A program made the translations under genes and the position numbers. Below, piece after piece: positions 1-6,051 of a DNA stretch of 6,308 nucleotides. How positions within the stretch are numbered: the stretch's first letter is position 1; the number at the start of each line of letters is the position of its first letter. The notes below the pieces were generated by a model. That model did not search any database. It saw only the letters and a list, made by a program, of their open reading frames with translations, and had not been told where the DNA came from. This DNA is from an uncultured Eubacterium sp. (GTDB lineage: Bacteria; Bacillota_A; Clostridia; Lachnospirales; Lachnospiraceae), in assembly GCA_948468465.1 (NCBI GenBank), contig CAOKJJ010000244.1, positions 1 through 6,308 on the forward strand. Direction: 5' to 3'.

Positions 1-642
1 GAAGAGGCGAAAAAGACAGCGGAGGAGCTTGCTGGGAAGACCGGCAGGAAAGTGATTGCGATTCAGACGGATTGTACGGATAAGGACCAGGTGGACGCAA
101 TGGTGGAACAGGTCGTCAGGGAACTGGGAGGGCTTGATTTCTGTCATAACAATGCGGGGATCTGCATCAATGCCCCGGCGGAGGAAATGACCTATGAGCA
201 GTGGAACAAAGTCATCAACATCAACTTAAACGGCATATTCCTGACGGATCTTGCAGCCGGGAAATATATGCTGGCGCATGGGGGAGGGTCTATTATTAAC
301 ACGGCTTCCATGTCGGCGCATATTGTTAACGTGCCGCAGCCGCAGTGCGCGTACAATGCATCCAAGGCTGGCGTGATCCAGCTTACGAAGTCGCTGGCAA
401 TTGAATGGGCAAAGCGCGGCGTCCGTGTAAACAGTATCAGTCCGGGTTACATCGGGACAGAGCTGACGTTAAATTCTCCGACTCTGATCCCTTTGATTGA
501 GAAGTGGAATGCGATGGCTCCGCTGGGAAGAATGGGAACGCCGGAGGAACTGGAATCCATTTGTGTATATCTGGCCGGGGATACGAGCACATTTACGACG
601 GGTTCGGATTTTATCATTGACGGTGCGTTTACCTGTTTCTAA
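1..642 (+). CDS. Short-chain dehydrogenase/reductase, polyol (sugar alcohol) dehydrogenase-like, 5'-partial
   Basis: Classical SDR oxidoreductase, expected to interconvert a sugar alcohol and a ketose with NAD(P)H in the cytoplasm. The frame is open from base 1 to the TAA at 640-642 (213 codons seen). The family is usually about 250-265 residues, so some 40-50 N-terminal residues, including the glycine-rich cofactor loop, lie upstream. A GTG at 52 is internal and is not the start. Visible landmarks are the TDCTD adenine-pocket strand, the NNAG motif (codons from 151), catalytic Ser at 307-309, and catalytic Tyr (352-354) and Lys (364-366) in YNASK. Also present are the SPGYIGTEL loop and the C-terminal IDGAFTCF, a variant of the usual IDGG. 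The stretch HIVNVPQPQ before YNASK resembles fungal and bacterial mannitol, sorbose or xylulose reductases, which is why a polyol substrate is favoured. It heads the visible operon with a sugar kinase and transporter. The family is certain; the substrate is inferred. Confidence 0.93.
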   Translation, partial: EEAKKTAEELAGKTGRKVIAIQTDCTDKDQVDAMVEQVVRELGGLDFCHNNAGICINAPAEEMTYEQWNKVININLNGIFLTDLAAGKYMLAHGGGSIINTASMSAHIVNVPQPQCAYNASKAGVIQLTKSLAIEWAKRGVRVNSISPGYIGTELTLNSPTLIPLIEKWNAMAPLGRMGTPEELESICVYLAGDTSTFTTGSDFIIDGAFTCF

Positions 643-665
643 ACAGACGGTACATACATGCATAT

Positions 666-697
666 GCGGCATCCATAAGAAGTTCCGCGGATGCCGC
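666..697 (+). other. Intergenic hairpin between dehydrogenase and kinase genes
   Basis: A perfect 9-bp inverted repeat, GCGGCATCC (666-674) and GGATGCCGC (689-697), is separated by 14 nt. It fills most of the gap between the SDR stop and the kinase ribosome site. No T-run follows, so it is not a classical intrinsic terminator. A role in mRNA processing, in protecting the upstream transcript or in lowering downstream expression is inference. The 3' arm contains the ATG at 691, which argues that this ATG is not the kinase start. Confidence 0.6.
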
Positions 698-706
698 GGC
701 TAAAAG

Positions 707-713
707 AAAGGAG
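707..713 (+). promoter_or_regulatory. Ribosome binding site that fixes the kinase start at 718
   Basis: AAAGGAG lies 4 nt before the ATG at 718-720. The upstream in-frame ATG at 691 has no Shine-Dalgarno sequence and sits inside the 666-697 hairpin. Start 718 also gives an N-terminus (MEAKRLIVNGKTALGIELGS) that begins just before the first FGGY strand, as in related kinases. Confidence 0.75.
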
Positions 714-717
714 AAGC

Positions 718-2313
718 ATGGAAGCAAAAAGATTGATTGTAAATGGGAAGACGGCGCTGGGGATTGAGCTTGGCTCTACCAGGATTAAAGGCGTGCTTAT
801 AGATTTTAAAGGCCAGGTTCTTGCGGTCGGGATTTATGACTGGGAAAATTCCTTTGTTGATAATATCTGGACATACAGCCTGGAGGAGATTCATACAGGG
901 ATACGCAGGTGCTACAGCTCCCTGCGGGAAGAGGTGGAAAGAAAATACGGCGTTTCCCTGCAGAATATCGGCGCTATTGGCATCAGTGCCATGATGCATG
1001 GATATATGGCGCTGGATAAGGATGGGAAACAGATTGCCCCGTTCCAGACGTGGAGGAATACAAATACGCAGAAGGCGGCTGATGAACTTACGGAGCTGTT
1101 TGATTTTAATATTCCGCTGCGGTGGACGGATGCCCATTTGTACCAGCGTATTCTTGACAGGGAAGAGCACGTGGAAAAATTAGATTATGTGGCTACGCTG
1201 AGCGCCTATATCCATTGGAAACTTACCGGAAAAAGGGTGATCGGCATTGGTGACGCGGCAGGCATGTTTCCCATTGACTCTGATACACATGATTATCATG
1301 CGGGAATGGTAAAGAAATTTGATGATTTGCTGGAGCCGTTTCATTATCCATGGAAAATGAAAGATATCTTCCCAAAAGTGCTTGTTGCAGGAGAGAATGC
1401 GGGGGCGCTGACGGAAGAAGGGGCGGCATTTTTAGATGAAAGCGGCACCCTTCGTGCAGGAATCCCGCTCTGCCCGCCGGAAGGGGATGCGGGGACGGGC
1501 ATGACTGCCACGAATTCCGTTGCTCCCGGAACGGGGAATGTATCGGCAGGTACAAGCACTTTTGCGATGATTGTGCTTGAAAAGCAGCTGAGCAGGGTTT
1601 ACAGGGAAATTGATATGGTGACAACGCCAGCTGGATTTCCGTGTGCAATGTCACATGCGAATAACGGGACCTCCGACCTGAATGCATGGATTGATCTTTT
1701 TAAACAATTTGCAGATCTGATGGGAATAAAGACGGATACAGGGGAGCTGTTTACAAAGCTGTATACGAATGCTTTAAATGGCGATCCGGACTGCGGAGGG
1801 CTTCTTGCATACGGTTATTATTCGGGTGAGAACATTACCATGCTTAACGAAGGGCGGCTGGCTTTCCTGCGTACAGCTGAAAGCAGGTTTAACCTGGCGA
1901 ATTTCATGAAGGTTCATTTATATACATCCCTTGGGGCTGTCAAGATGGGGATGGATATCCTGATGGAGGATGAGAAGGTAAAAGTGGAGCGGATCATGGG
2001 GCATGGCGGCTTTTTTAAGACAAAAGGAGTCGGGCAGAGATACCTGGCGGCGGCAGTCAACGCACCTGTTACCGTAATGGATACGGCGAGTGAAGGAGGC
2101 GCATGGGGCATTGCGTTGCTGGCGGCATATATGATAAATAAGGAAACGGGAGAAAAGCTGGAGGATTATCTTAACAACCGGATTTTTGAGGAGCTTTCCG
2201 GTGAGACTGTAATACCATATGCAGAAGAAGTGGAAGGGTTTAAGATTTTCATGCAGCGTTACAAAGCAGGGCTTGCCATTGAAAAATCCGCGATAGAAGC
2301 GATGGACTGGTAG
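718..2313 (+). CDS. FGGY-family carbohydrate kinase (xylulokinase/ribulokinase-like)
   Basis: A cytoplasmic sugar kinase of 531 residues using ATP to phosphorylate a sugar, probably a ketopentose. The actin-like N-terminal domain opens with the phosphate-binding strand GIELGSTRIKG (residues 15-25), followed by GISAMMHGY (88-96) and the TWRNTNTQKA segment (111-120). The second domain starts near PPEGDAGTGMTATNSVAPG (253-271), where D257 is the likely catalytic base. The nucleotide-binding GHGGFFKTKG (428-437) and the TASEGGAWGIA segment (456-466) follow. The sequence resembles the clostridial/Bacteroides kinase group often found with arabinose genes, some members of which have been described as ribulokinases (AraK). 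That link is from memory of the family, so no symbol is given. The start at 718 is preferred over 691. It lies in an operon behind a polyol-dehydrogenase-like SDR, fitting phosphorylation of the ketose the SDR would produce. The transporter gene begins 16 nt after the stop. Confidence 0.93.
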   Translation: MEAKRLIVNGKTALGIELGSTRIKGVLIDFKGQVLAVGIYDWENSFVDNIWTYSLEEIHTGIRRCYSSLREEVERKYGVSLQNIGAIGISAMMHGYMALDKDGKQIAPFQTWRNTNTQKAADELTELFDFNIPLRWTDAHLYQRILDREEHVEKLDYVATLSAYIHWKLTGKRVIGIGDAAGMFPIDSDTHDYHAGMVKKFDDLLEPFHYPWKMKDIFPKVLVAGENAGALTEEGAAFLDESGTLRAGIPLCPPEGDAGTGMTATNSVAPGTGNVSAGTSTFAMIVLEKQLSRVYREIDMVTTPAGFPCAMSHANNGTSDLNAWIDLFKQFADLMGIKTDTGELFTKLYTNALNGDPDCGGLLAYGYYSGENITMLNEGRLAFLRTAESRFNLANFMKVHLYTSLGAVKMGMDILMEDEKVKVERIMGHGGFFKTKGVGQRYLAAAVNAPVTVMDTASEGGAWGIALLAAYMINKETGEKLEDYLNNRIFEELSGETVIPYAEEVEGFKIFMQRYKAGLAIEKSAIEAMDW

Positions 2314-2329
2314 GAGGAAGGAGAACGAT

Positions 2330-3667
2330 ATGGGAAAATGGGGAAAACGCATTGGATATGGAATCGGGGATCTTGGGTGCAACCTGGTGTTCAGCACGAT
2401 GGCGTCCTATCTTATGGTTTTTTATACGGATGTGTTTGGGATTACCGCGGCGGCGGCCGGCACGATGATGCTGGTGACAAAATTTATCGACGCGTTTACG
2501 GATACGGGAATGGGGTTAATCGTTGACCGGACGCATATGAAATGGGGACAGGGCAGGCCGTACTTTTTGGTGGGCGCCGTGCCGTTTGCGGTCTTTACAT
2601 TTCTGACTTTTTATATTCCGGACTTTGGAAGCGGCGGGAAGCTGGTCTGGGCGTATGTGACGTATTGCCTTCTATGTACGGCGTATACGGTTGTAAACAT
2701 ACCGCTGAATACAATTGTGCCAAGGCTTACCTCTGACATTCACGAACGGGATGTCCTGGTTTCCACAAGAATGGTCTGCGCAATGGCCGGAACGGCAGTC
2801 GTTATGTCCATTACGGAGCCGCTGGTGCGCTTTTTTGGCGGGGGAAATGAGGCAAGAGGCTATTTGATTACAATGACGGTATATGGCATTGCCGCGATGT
2901 GTATCTTTTTTGTAACATTCGCCAGTACGCAGGAGGTGGTTCCGCCTACCGTCAACCAGAAGCATTCCTCGCTGAAAGAGGATTTTAAGGGGCTTACCGG
3001 CCAGGCATGGATACTGTTTCTGCTGAATTTGTTCTATTTTTCCCTTTATGTGGTAAGGAGTACGACAGTCATTTATTATTTCAAATATAACCTGGACAGG
3101 ACGGAGTGGCTGTCATTAGTAGGGATTCTGGGTATTTTGTCAGGGCTGCCGATGCTTCTGCTGCTCCCGGCACTGGAAAGAAAGTACAGCAAGAGGAGCC
3201 TGATGTTTTTCAGCATTATTTTATACATAGCCGGAGATCTGCTCATTTACATCGGACGGAATCAGACGGTATGCCTGCTGGCCGGACTGGTCATTACCGG
3301 ACTGGGGATTTATGGCATTTTCGGGATTACGTTTGCCATGCAGCCGGATGTCATTGATTATTCGGAGTATAAGAAAAATGCAAGTGTGGCAGGCCTGATC
3401 GCGGCATTCCAGGGATTTTTTGTAAAGGGCGGAATGGGGCTTACAAGTTTTATCATCGGCGCGTTTTTAAAAAACGGAGGGTATGTAGCGAATGAGGTCC
3501 AGACGGAGAAAGCGCTTTCTTATATTGAGATTTGTTTTATCTGGATTCCGGTTGTTTTATGTATATGCATCGCAGCGCTTACTTATTTTTATAAACTGGA
3601 CGGCCTGCGCGGGGAAATGACGCGTGAGCTGGAAGCTCGGAGGGTGAATCAGGCAGATGGAATATAA
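2330..3667 (+). CDS. GPH-type (glycoside-pentoside-hexuronide:cation) MFS sugar transporter
   Basis: A 445-residue integral membrane protein of the melibiose-carrier-like GPH family, expected to import a sugar or polyol with a cation (Na+ or H+). Family hallmarks are GYGIGDLGCNLVFS in helix 1 (about residues 9-22) with D14, and the helix 2 / loop 2-3 signature with D54, D58 and D66 in DAFTDTGMG and DRTHMKWGQGRP (54-77). Repeated hydrophobic segments follow throughout, compatible with 12 helices, and the short C-terminal tail is hydrophilic. The start ATG at 2330 has AAGGAG at 2318-2323, six nt upstream, with a second AGGAGG at 2312-2317 overlapping the kinase stop. The last 11 nt overlap the HAD gene, indicating translational coupling. 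Substrate is inferred from context only. GPH members with dehydrogenase and FGGY kinase neighbours usually carry pentoses, pentitols or glycosides. Confidence 0.93.
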   Translation: MGKWGKRIGYGIGDLGCNLVFSTMASYLMVFYTDVFGITAAAAGTMMLVTKFIDAFTDTGMGLIVDRTHMKWGQGRPYFLVGAVPFAVFTFLTFYIPDFGSGGKLVWAYVTYCLLCTAYTVVNIPLNTIVPRLTSDIHERDVLVSTRMVCAMAGTAVVMSITEPLVRFFGGGNEARGYLITMTVYGIAAMCIFFVTFASTQEVVPPTVNQKHSSLKEDFKGLTGQAWILFLLNLFYFSLYVVRSTTVIYYFKYNLDRTEWLSLVGILGILSGLPMLLLLPALERKYSKRSLMFFSIILYIAGDLLIYIGRNQTVCLLAGLVITGLGIYGIFGITFAMQPDVIDYSEYKKNASVAGLIAAFQGFFVKGGMGLTSFIIGAFLKNGGYVANEVQTEKALSYIEICFIWIPVVLCICIAALTYFYKLDGLRGEMTRELEARRVNQADGI

Positions 3668-4280
3668 AGGTGCAATTTTTGATATGGATGGCCTGCTGTT
3701 TGATACAGAACGCGTTTATCAGCAGACATGGCAGGAAATTGCCTCAGAAAAGGGCATCAAGCTGGACGGCAGCTTTGTGAAAGCCATTTCGGGCACAAAC
3801 GGGCAAACGATGTGCCGGGTCATCGAACGGTATTACCATGTTCCGGATGGAACAGCCATTATGGACGAATGCATGGGGCGGATCAGGAAAAAACTGTCTG
3901 TCCATGTGCCAGTAAAAAAAGGCGTGCATGAAATACTGGATTTTTTTCAGAAAAAAAGAATCCGGATGGCAGTAGCAAGCAGCAGCGCCGTCAGTCAGAT
4001 TGAGTCCAATCTGGAAACAGCAGGCATACGGGGGTATTTTTCTGCTGTCGTCAGAGGGACGCAGGTCCGTCGGGGGAAGCCGGAGCCGGATATATTCCTC
4101 TGTGCGGCAGAACAGATTGGCTGCGCGCCGGGTGAGTGCTTTGTGTTTGAGGACAGCGAAAATGGGATAAAGGCGGGCCATGCGGCAGGGTGTACTGCGA
4201 TTATGGTCCCGGATCTGATGGAAGCATCTTCTGATATTCTGCCGTATTGCGGGAAAATCTGCAGGCGGAACAGGAAATAA
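3657..4280 (+). CDS. HAD-superfamily hydrolase, subfamily IA (beta-phosphoglucomutase/sugar-phosphate phosphatase-like)
   Basis: A 207-residue cytoplasmic phosphatase- or phosphomutase-like protein. All four HAD motifs are visible. Motif I is DMDGLLFDTE, with nucleophile D9 and acid/base D11. Motif II is the Ser in ASSSA (about residue 108). Motif III is K141 in GKPEPD. Motif IV is FEDSENG, with E165 and D166. An alpha-helical cap lies between motifs I and II, as in beta-phosphoglucomutase and 2-deoxyglucose-6-phosphate phosphatase relatives. ATG 3657 overlaps the transporter's end by 11 nt; GGAGGG at 3639-3644 is a somewhat distant ribosome site. The C-terminus (GKICRRNRK) is short and basic, unlike the usual helix. 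The -1 frame encodes ENLQAEQEINRILQG up to a TAA at 4298-4300, so a small indel may have replaced the tail. The catalytic core is intact. Its place in the operon suggests action on a sugar phosphate of the pathway; which one is unknown. Confidence 0.9.
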   Translation: MEYKGAIFDMDGLLFDTERVYQQTWQEIASEKGIKLDGSFVKAISGTNGQTMCRVIERYYHVPDGTAIMDECMGRIRKKLSVHVPVKKGVHEILDFFQKKRIRMAVASSSAVSQIESNLETAGIRGYFSAVVRGTQVRRGKPEPDIFLCAAEQIGCAPGECFVFEDSENGIKAGHAAGCTAIMVPDLMEASSDILPYCGKICRRNRK

Positions 4281-4453
4281 ATAGGATATTGCAGGGGTAA
4301 AGCGTGGCTTAATTTTATCAAATGTGCGGTTATAAATTGTGCAAGATTACAGTAGACGGTATATCTCCGTAGGTGTACGCAGCACAGGCGAATATAGCGC
4401 AAAAGCAGTATACGGCAGACAGTATAGGATTCTTATATCATAAATGCAGAAAC
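4281..4453. other. Operon 3' untranslated stretch, no gene seen
   Basis: I see no reading frame of note on either strand apart from the possible lost HAD tail (to 4300). There is a small dyad (ACGG/CCGT around 4356-4370) and a direct repeat CAGTATA at 4406-4412 and 4420-4426. Neither is strong enough to name. Confidence 0.5.
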
Positions 4454-4495
4454 AAAAAGTCCTTGTTATCTTACACAGATGGCAGGGGCTTTTTT
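4454..4495 (+). terminator. Intrinsic terminator of the polyol/sugar operon
   Basis: The arm AAAAAGTCCTTG (4454-4465) pairs with CAGGGGCTTTTT (4483-4494): 12 bp with two G-U wobbles, a 17-nt loop, and a T-run ending at 4495. Read on the other strand, the stem is also followed by a short T-run, so it may work in both directions. It lies about 170 nt after the HAD stop and is the first good terminator after the operon. Confidence 0.82.
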
Positions 4496-4529
4496 GTGAA
4501 TTCATTATGTACAGAAAACATTTTTTTAA

Positions 4530-4549
4530 AGATATGAGACATCATATCT
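4530..4549. repeat. Perfect palindrome with 8-bp arms (operator-like)
   Basis: AGATATGA (4530-4537) and TCATATCT (4542-4549) are exact inverted copies around the 4-nt centre GACA. The T-run lies before rather than after it, and an A-run would follow on the other strand, so it is not a terminator on either strand. It sits between the operon terminator and the LysR relic and could be a leftover operator. No function is shown. Confidence 0.4.
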
Positions 4550-4579
4550 GAAAGTTTATAAGAACTTCTCAAATATTAG

Positions 4580-4723
4580 AAAAATGCTATGCAGGAAGAC
4601 AGTAACGTGATTCGCATTGGTTCGTTGCCTATCACTCCAGCACAGCTTCTTATGGAACTTTGGCCGAAGGTTCATACTTTGTATCCAGACATCAAATTTC
4701 AAATCAGAAATATTATAACCTAG
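4580..4723 (+). pseudogene. Remnant of a LysR-family transcriptional regulator (effector-binding domain start only)
   Basis: The frame reads KNAMQEDSNV, then IRIGSLPITPAQLLMELWPK, then VHTLYPDIKFQI, before it degenerates and stops at TAG 4721-4723. The pattern of an IRIG strand, a helix with LL-EL-P, then YPDIKFQ is the opening of the LysR substrate-binding domain, which follows the linker after the helix-turn-helix. Clostridial LysR proteins with closely similar wording (PMTPAQ-type, YPDIKFQ-type, then a VPFENT-type segment) are known to me. No helix-turn-helix is found upstream: the same frame has a TAG immediately before the KNAMQ segment. The roughly 180 further residues of the domain are absent downstream. 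An ATG at 4589 gives a 44-codon open frame, but with no clear ribosome site it is most likely not expressed. It is on the same strand as the operon and past its terminator. Confidence 0.68.
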
Positions 4724-4744
4724 AGGTATAAACTCAAGAACAAA

Positions 4745-5020
4745 GTGAGACTTCTTTTGAAGACTTGCTTAATAGCAGAAAGCCTTTTGAGGCAAACCGA
4801 AGGAGCAGAAAAAACTGTGCAGGCAAAAACGCAGGTAAATGAACCATACACAACAGATACGAAAATAGTCGAGGTGCTATCTGAAAATCCTTTATTTATA
4901 AGGGATTCAGAGTTTCGCAATTACCTATTAGATGGATTAATTGAAAGGAAGGGATTTTATGATAAACTACAAGTATGTTGTGGATATATAGCGTGCAGAA
5001 GAAATGAAAAACAACATTGA
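4745..5020 (+). pseudogene. Unrecognised open frame, probably a C-terminal gene fragment
   Basis: A 91-codon frame beginning at a GTG without a clear ribosome site and in frame with the LysR relic's stop. I do not recognise the family. The middle part, from about residue 17 to 75 (including EPYTTDTKIVEVLSENPLFI and SEFRNYLLDGLIERKGFYDK), has a soluble, helical, protein-like composition, whereas the last 15 residues (VCCGYIACRRNEKQH) look like out-of-frame reading. Its 3' part overlaps a second broken frame that starts at ATG 4959 behind GAAAGGAAGGG. This suggests two formerly overlapping genes, the first reduced to its C-terminal end. A competing frame at 4726-4830 (TQEQSETSFEDLLNSRKPFE) also looks protein-like, so the true original frame is uncertain. 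No function is proposed. Confidence 0.35.
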
Positions 5021-5117
5021 AAGCTAAATTGATTTTGAACCAGATAAGGTATTCAGTAAGATATCTTGGTAGATAGGCGATATACGGCGGTATATGGAGA
5101 TGAAAATGTCAAGGTGA
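4959..5117 (+). pseudogene. Broken small gene with three in-frame stops
   Basis: From ATG 4959, preceded by AAGGAAGGG (4946-4953), the frame reads MINYKYVVDI, stop (4989), RAEEMKNNIES, stop (5025), IDFEPDKVFSKISW, stop (5070), IGDIRRYMEMKMSR, stop (5115). The pieces between stops look like coding sequence. In an adjacent frame (5078-5131) RYTAVYGDENVKVKKDA is also protein-like, pointing to a frameshift near 5075. I do not recognise the family. All three internal stops (TAG, TAA, TAG) fall between plausible coding stretches, which fits point-mutation decay. It ends just before the truncated ImmA gene. Confidence 0.4.
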
Positions 5118-5127
5118 AGAAAGATGC

Positions 5128-5898
5128 TTGAAATCCTTTATTGCATTGAAGGTACGTGAGCATTGGAATCTGGGCCTATCACCAATAGCTGATTTACAGC
5201 TTACTCTTGAGGAAAATGGCATTATTGTAACAGGATTTGATACAAATGATAGCAAAATCGATGCCTTTAGTCAAAGAACACTCATTGATAATGGGGATGT
5301 GTTTTTTATCGCTGTGGGGCAGGGAGAAAAGCCCAAGGGCCGAATTTTTTTTGATATGGCTCATGAGCTTGGCCATATCTTACTACATCCATGGAGTGAG
5401 AGCTTAGACTTAATTGGTAAAGAAGAATTCAAAATGCGGGAAACTCAGGCTAATATGTTTGCCAGCGCATTCCTTTTACCACAAGAGTCGTTTATCCAAG
5501 AAATACAGGCATACCCAACAGATCTGAATTACTATTTACATTTGAAGAAACGGTGGAACTGTTCAATGCAGGCAATGATTTACAGAGCCCATCAGTTGAA
5601 AACGATAACCGATAATCAGCATCAATATATGATGCGTCAGGTTTCTAAGAAAGGCTGGCGTACGAAAGAACCCGGAGATACACCATACTATCTAAATGAG
5701 AATATTTTTCAGGGGGCGATCGATGTGCTGTTTGAGGCAGGATATCTAAATTCAAATACTTTGCTCCGTTTGTTCAAAAAATACGGTGTAATAATGTACC
5801 CAACTGATATTGAAGAACTTCTCCACTTGCGAAAAGATACTCTTAAGGTAGAAACGATTAGCCCATTGAATATCATTCAGCTAAAAAGACCTGAATAA
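5128..5898 (+). CDS. ImmA/IrrE-family zinc metallopeptidase, lacking the usual N-terminal HTH region
   Basis: A 256-residue cytoplasmic metalloprotease-like protein of the DUF955 family. Known members include ImmA, which cuts the ICEBs1 repressor ImmR, and IrrE/PprI of Deinococcus; they typically cleave a helix-turn-helix repressor or antitoxin. The zinc motif is AHELGHILLH, with H79, E80 and H83. The third ligand is probably E105 in RETQANMFASAFLLP (104-118). The upstream LEENGIIVTGFDT (27-39) and the C-terminal part with MMRQVSKKGWRTKEP (168-182) match XRE-ImmA fusion proteins that I recall as roughly 350-400 residues. This one begins just before the VREHWNLGLSPI segment, so the XRE domain and linker are missing. 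The start is a TTG at 5128 with AGGTG at 5112-5116 (11-nt spacing). TTG 5146 is an alternative, and an in-frame stop at 5101-5103 blocks any longer reading. Codon use is AT-rich compared with the operon to the left. The catalytic part is intact; expression is uncertain. Confidence 0.85.
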   Translation: MKSFIALKVREHWNLGLSPIADLQLTLEENGIIVTGFDTNDSKIDAFSQRTLIDNGDVFFIAVGQGEKPKGRIFFDMAHELGHILLHPWSESLDLIGKEEFKMRETQANMFASAFLLPQESFIQEIQAYPTDLNYYLHLKKRWNCSMQAMIYRAHQLKTITDNQHQYMMRQVSKKGWRTKEPGDTPYYLNENIFQGAIDVLFEAGYLNSNTLLRLFKKYGVIMYPTDIEELLHLRKDTLKVETISPLNIIQLKRPE

Positions 5899-6006
5899 CA
5901 GAATTTCATTAAACATTTGAACGTGAAAAACGGAAACTGTGTGTCTGTGAAGCTGAGTCGGCATTAAGTGCACAGGTTTGATCGTCAAATAATGAGACAT
6001 ATTGAT

Positions 6007-6029
6007 TTGTGACAACGGTGTTGACACAA
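6007..6029. promoter_or_regulatory. Operator-like 23-bp dyad upstream of the DUF1016 gene
   Basis: TTGTGACAAC (6007-6016) and GTTGACACAA (6020-6029) are inverted copies with one mismatch in ten, around a 3-nt centre GGT. It ends five nt before the ribosome site (GAGAGGTGG from 6034) and 23 nt before the GTG start, and contains a TTGACA (6021-6026) but no fitting -10 box after it. The size and symmetry suit a dimeric repressor site, perhaps for an XRE-type protein. The role is inferred. Confidence 0.45.
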
Positions 6030-6051
6030 GTTTGAGAGGTGGTGGATTCTT

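Noticed and set aside
691..717. Upstream in-frame ATG as the kinase start (adds nine residues, MPRLKERRS)
   Set aside because: It has no ribosome site, lies within a hairpin arm, and the ATG at 718 has AAAGGAG and fits the family's N-terminus.
4250..4260. Programmed -1 frameshift in the HAD gene at GGGAAAA
   Set aside because: The run is not in the phase required for an X XXY YYZ slippery heptamer, so an indel is the simpler reading.
4720..4920. 66-codon minus-strand open frame with a hydrophobic look
   Set aside because: It is a shadow opposite the more protein-like + strand frame, with no ribosome site or recognisable domain.
5035..5062. Possible promoter before the ImmA gene: TTGAAC, 16 nt, TAAGAT
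   Set aside because: Both boxes match the consensus at only four of six positions, which is chance level in AT-rich DNA.
5934..5979. Bulged stem AAACTGTG / CACAGGTTT downstream of the ImmA gene as a terminator
   Set aside because: Long loop, bulge, and no T-run after the 3' arm.
4534..6000. ATGAGACAT repeated at 4534-4542 and 5992-6000, as possible flanking repeats of an inserted element
   Set aside because: A 9-base match is expected many times by chance in a window this long, and no integrase, transposase or terminal inverted repeat is visible.
6021..6050. TTGACA as a -35 box of a promoter for the DUF1016 gene
   Set aside because: No acceptable -10 box at 16-19 nt, and the place where it should be is the ribosome binding site and start codon.
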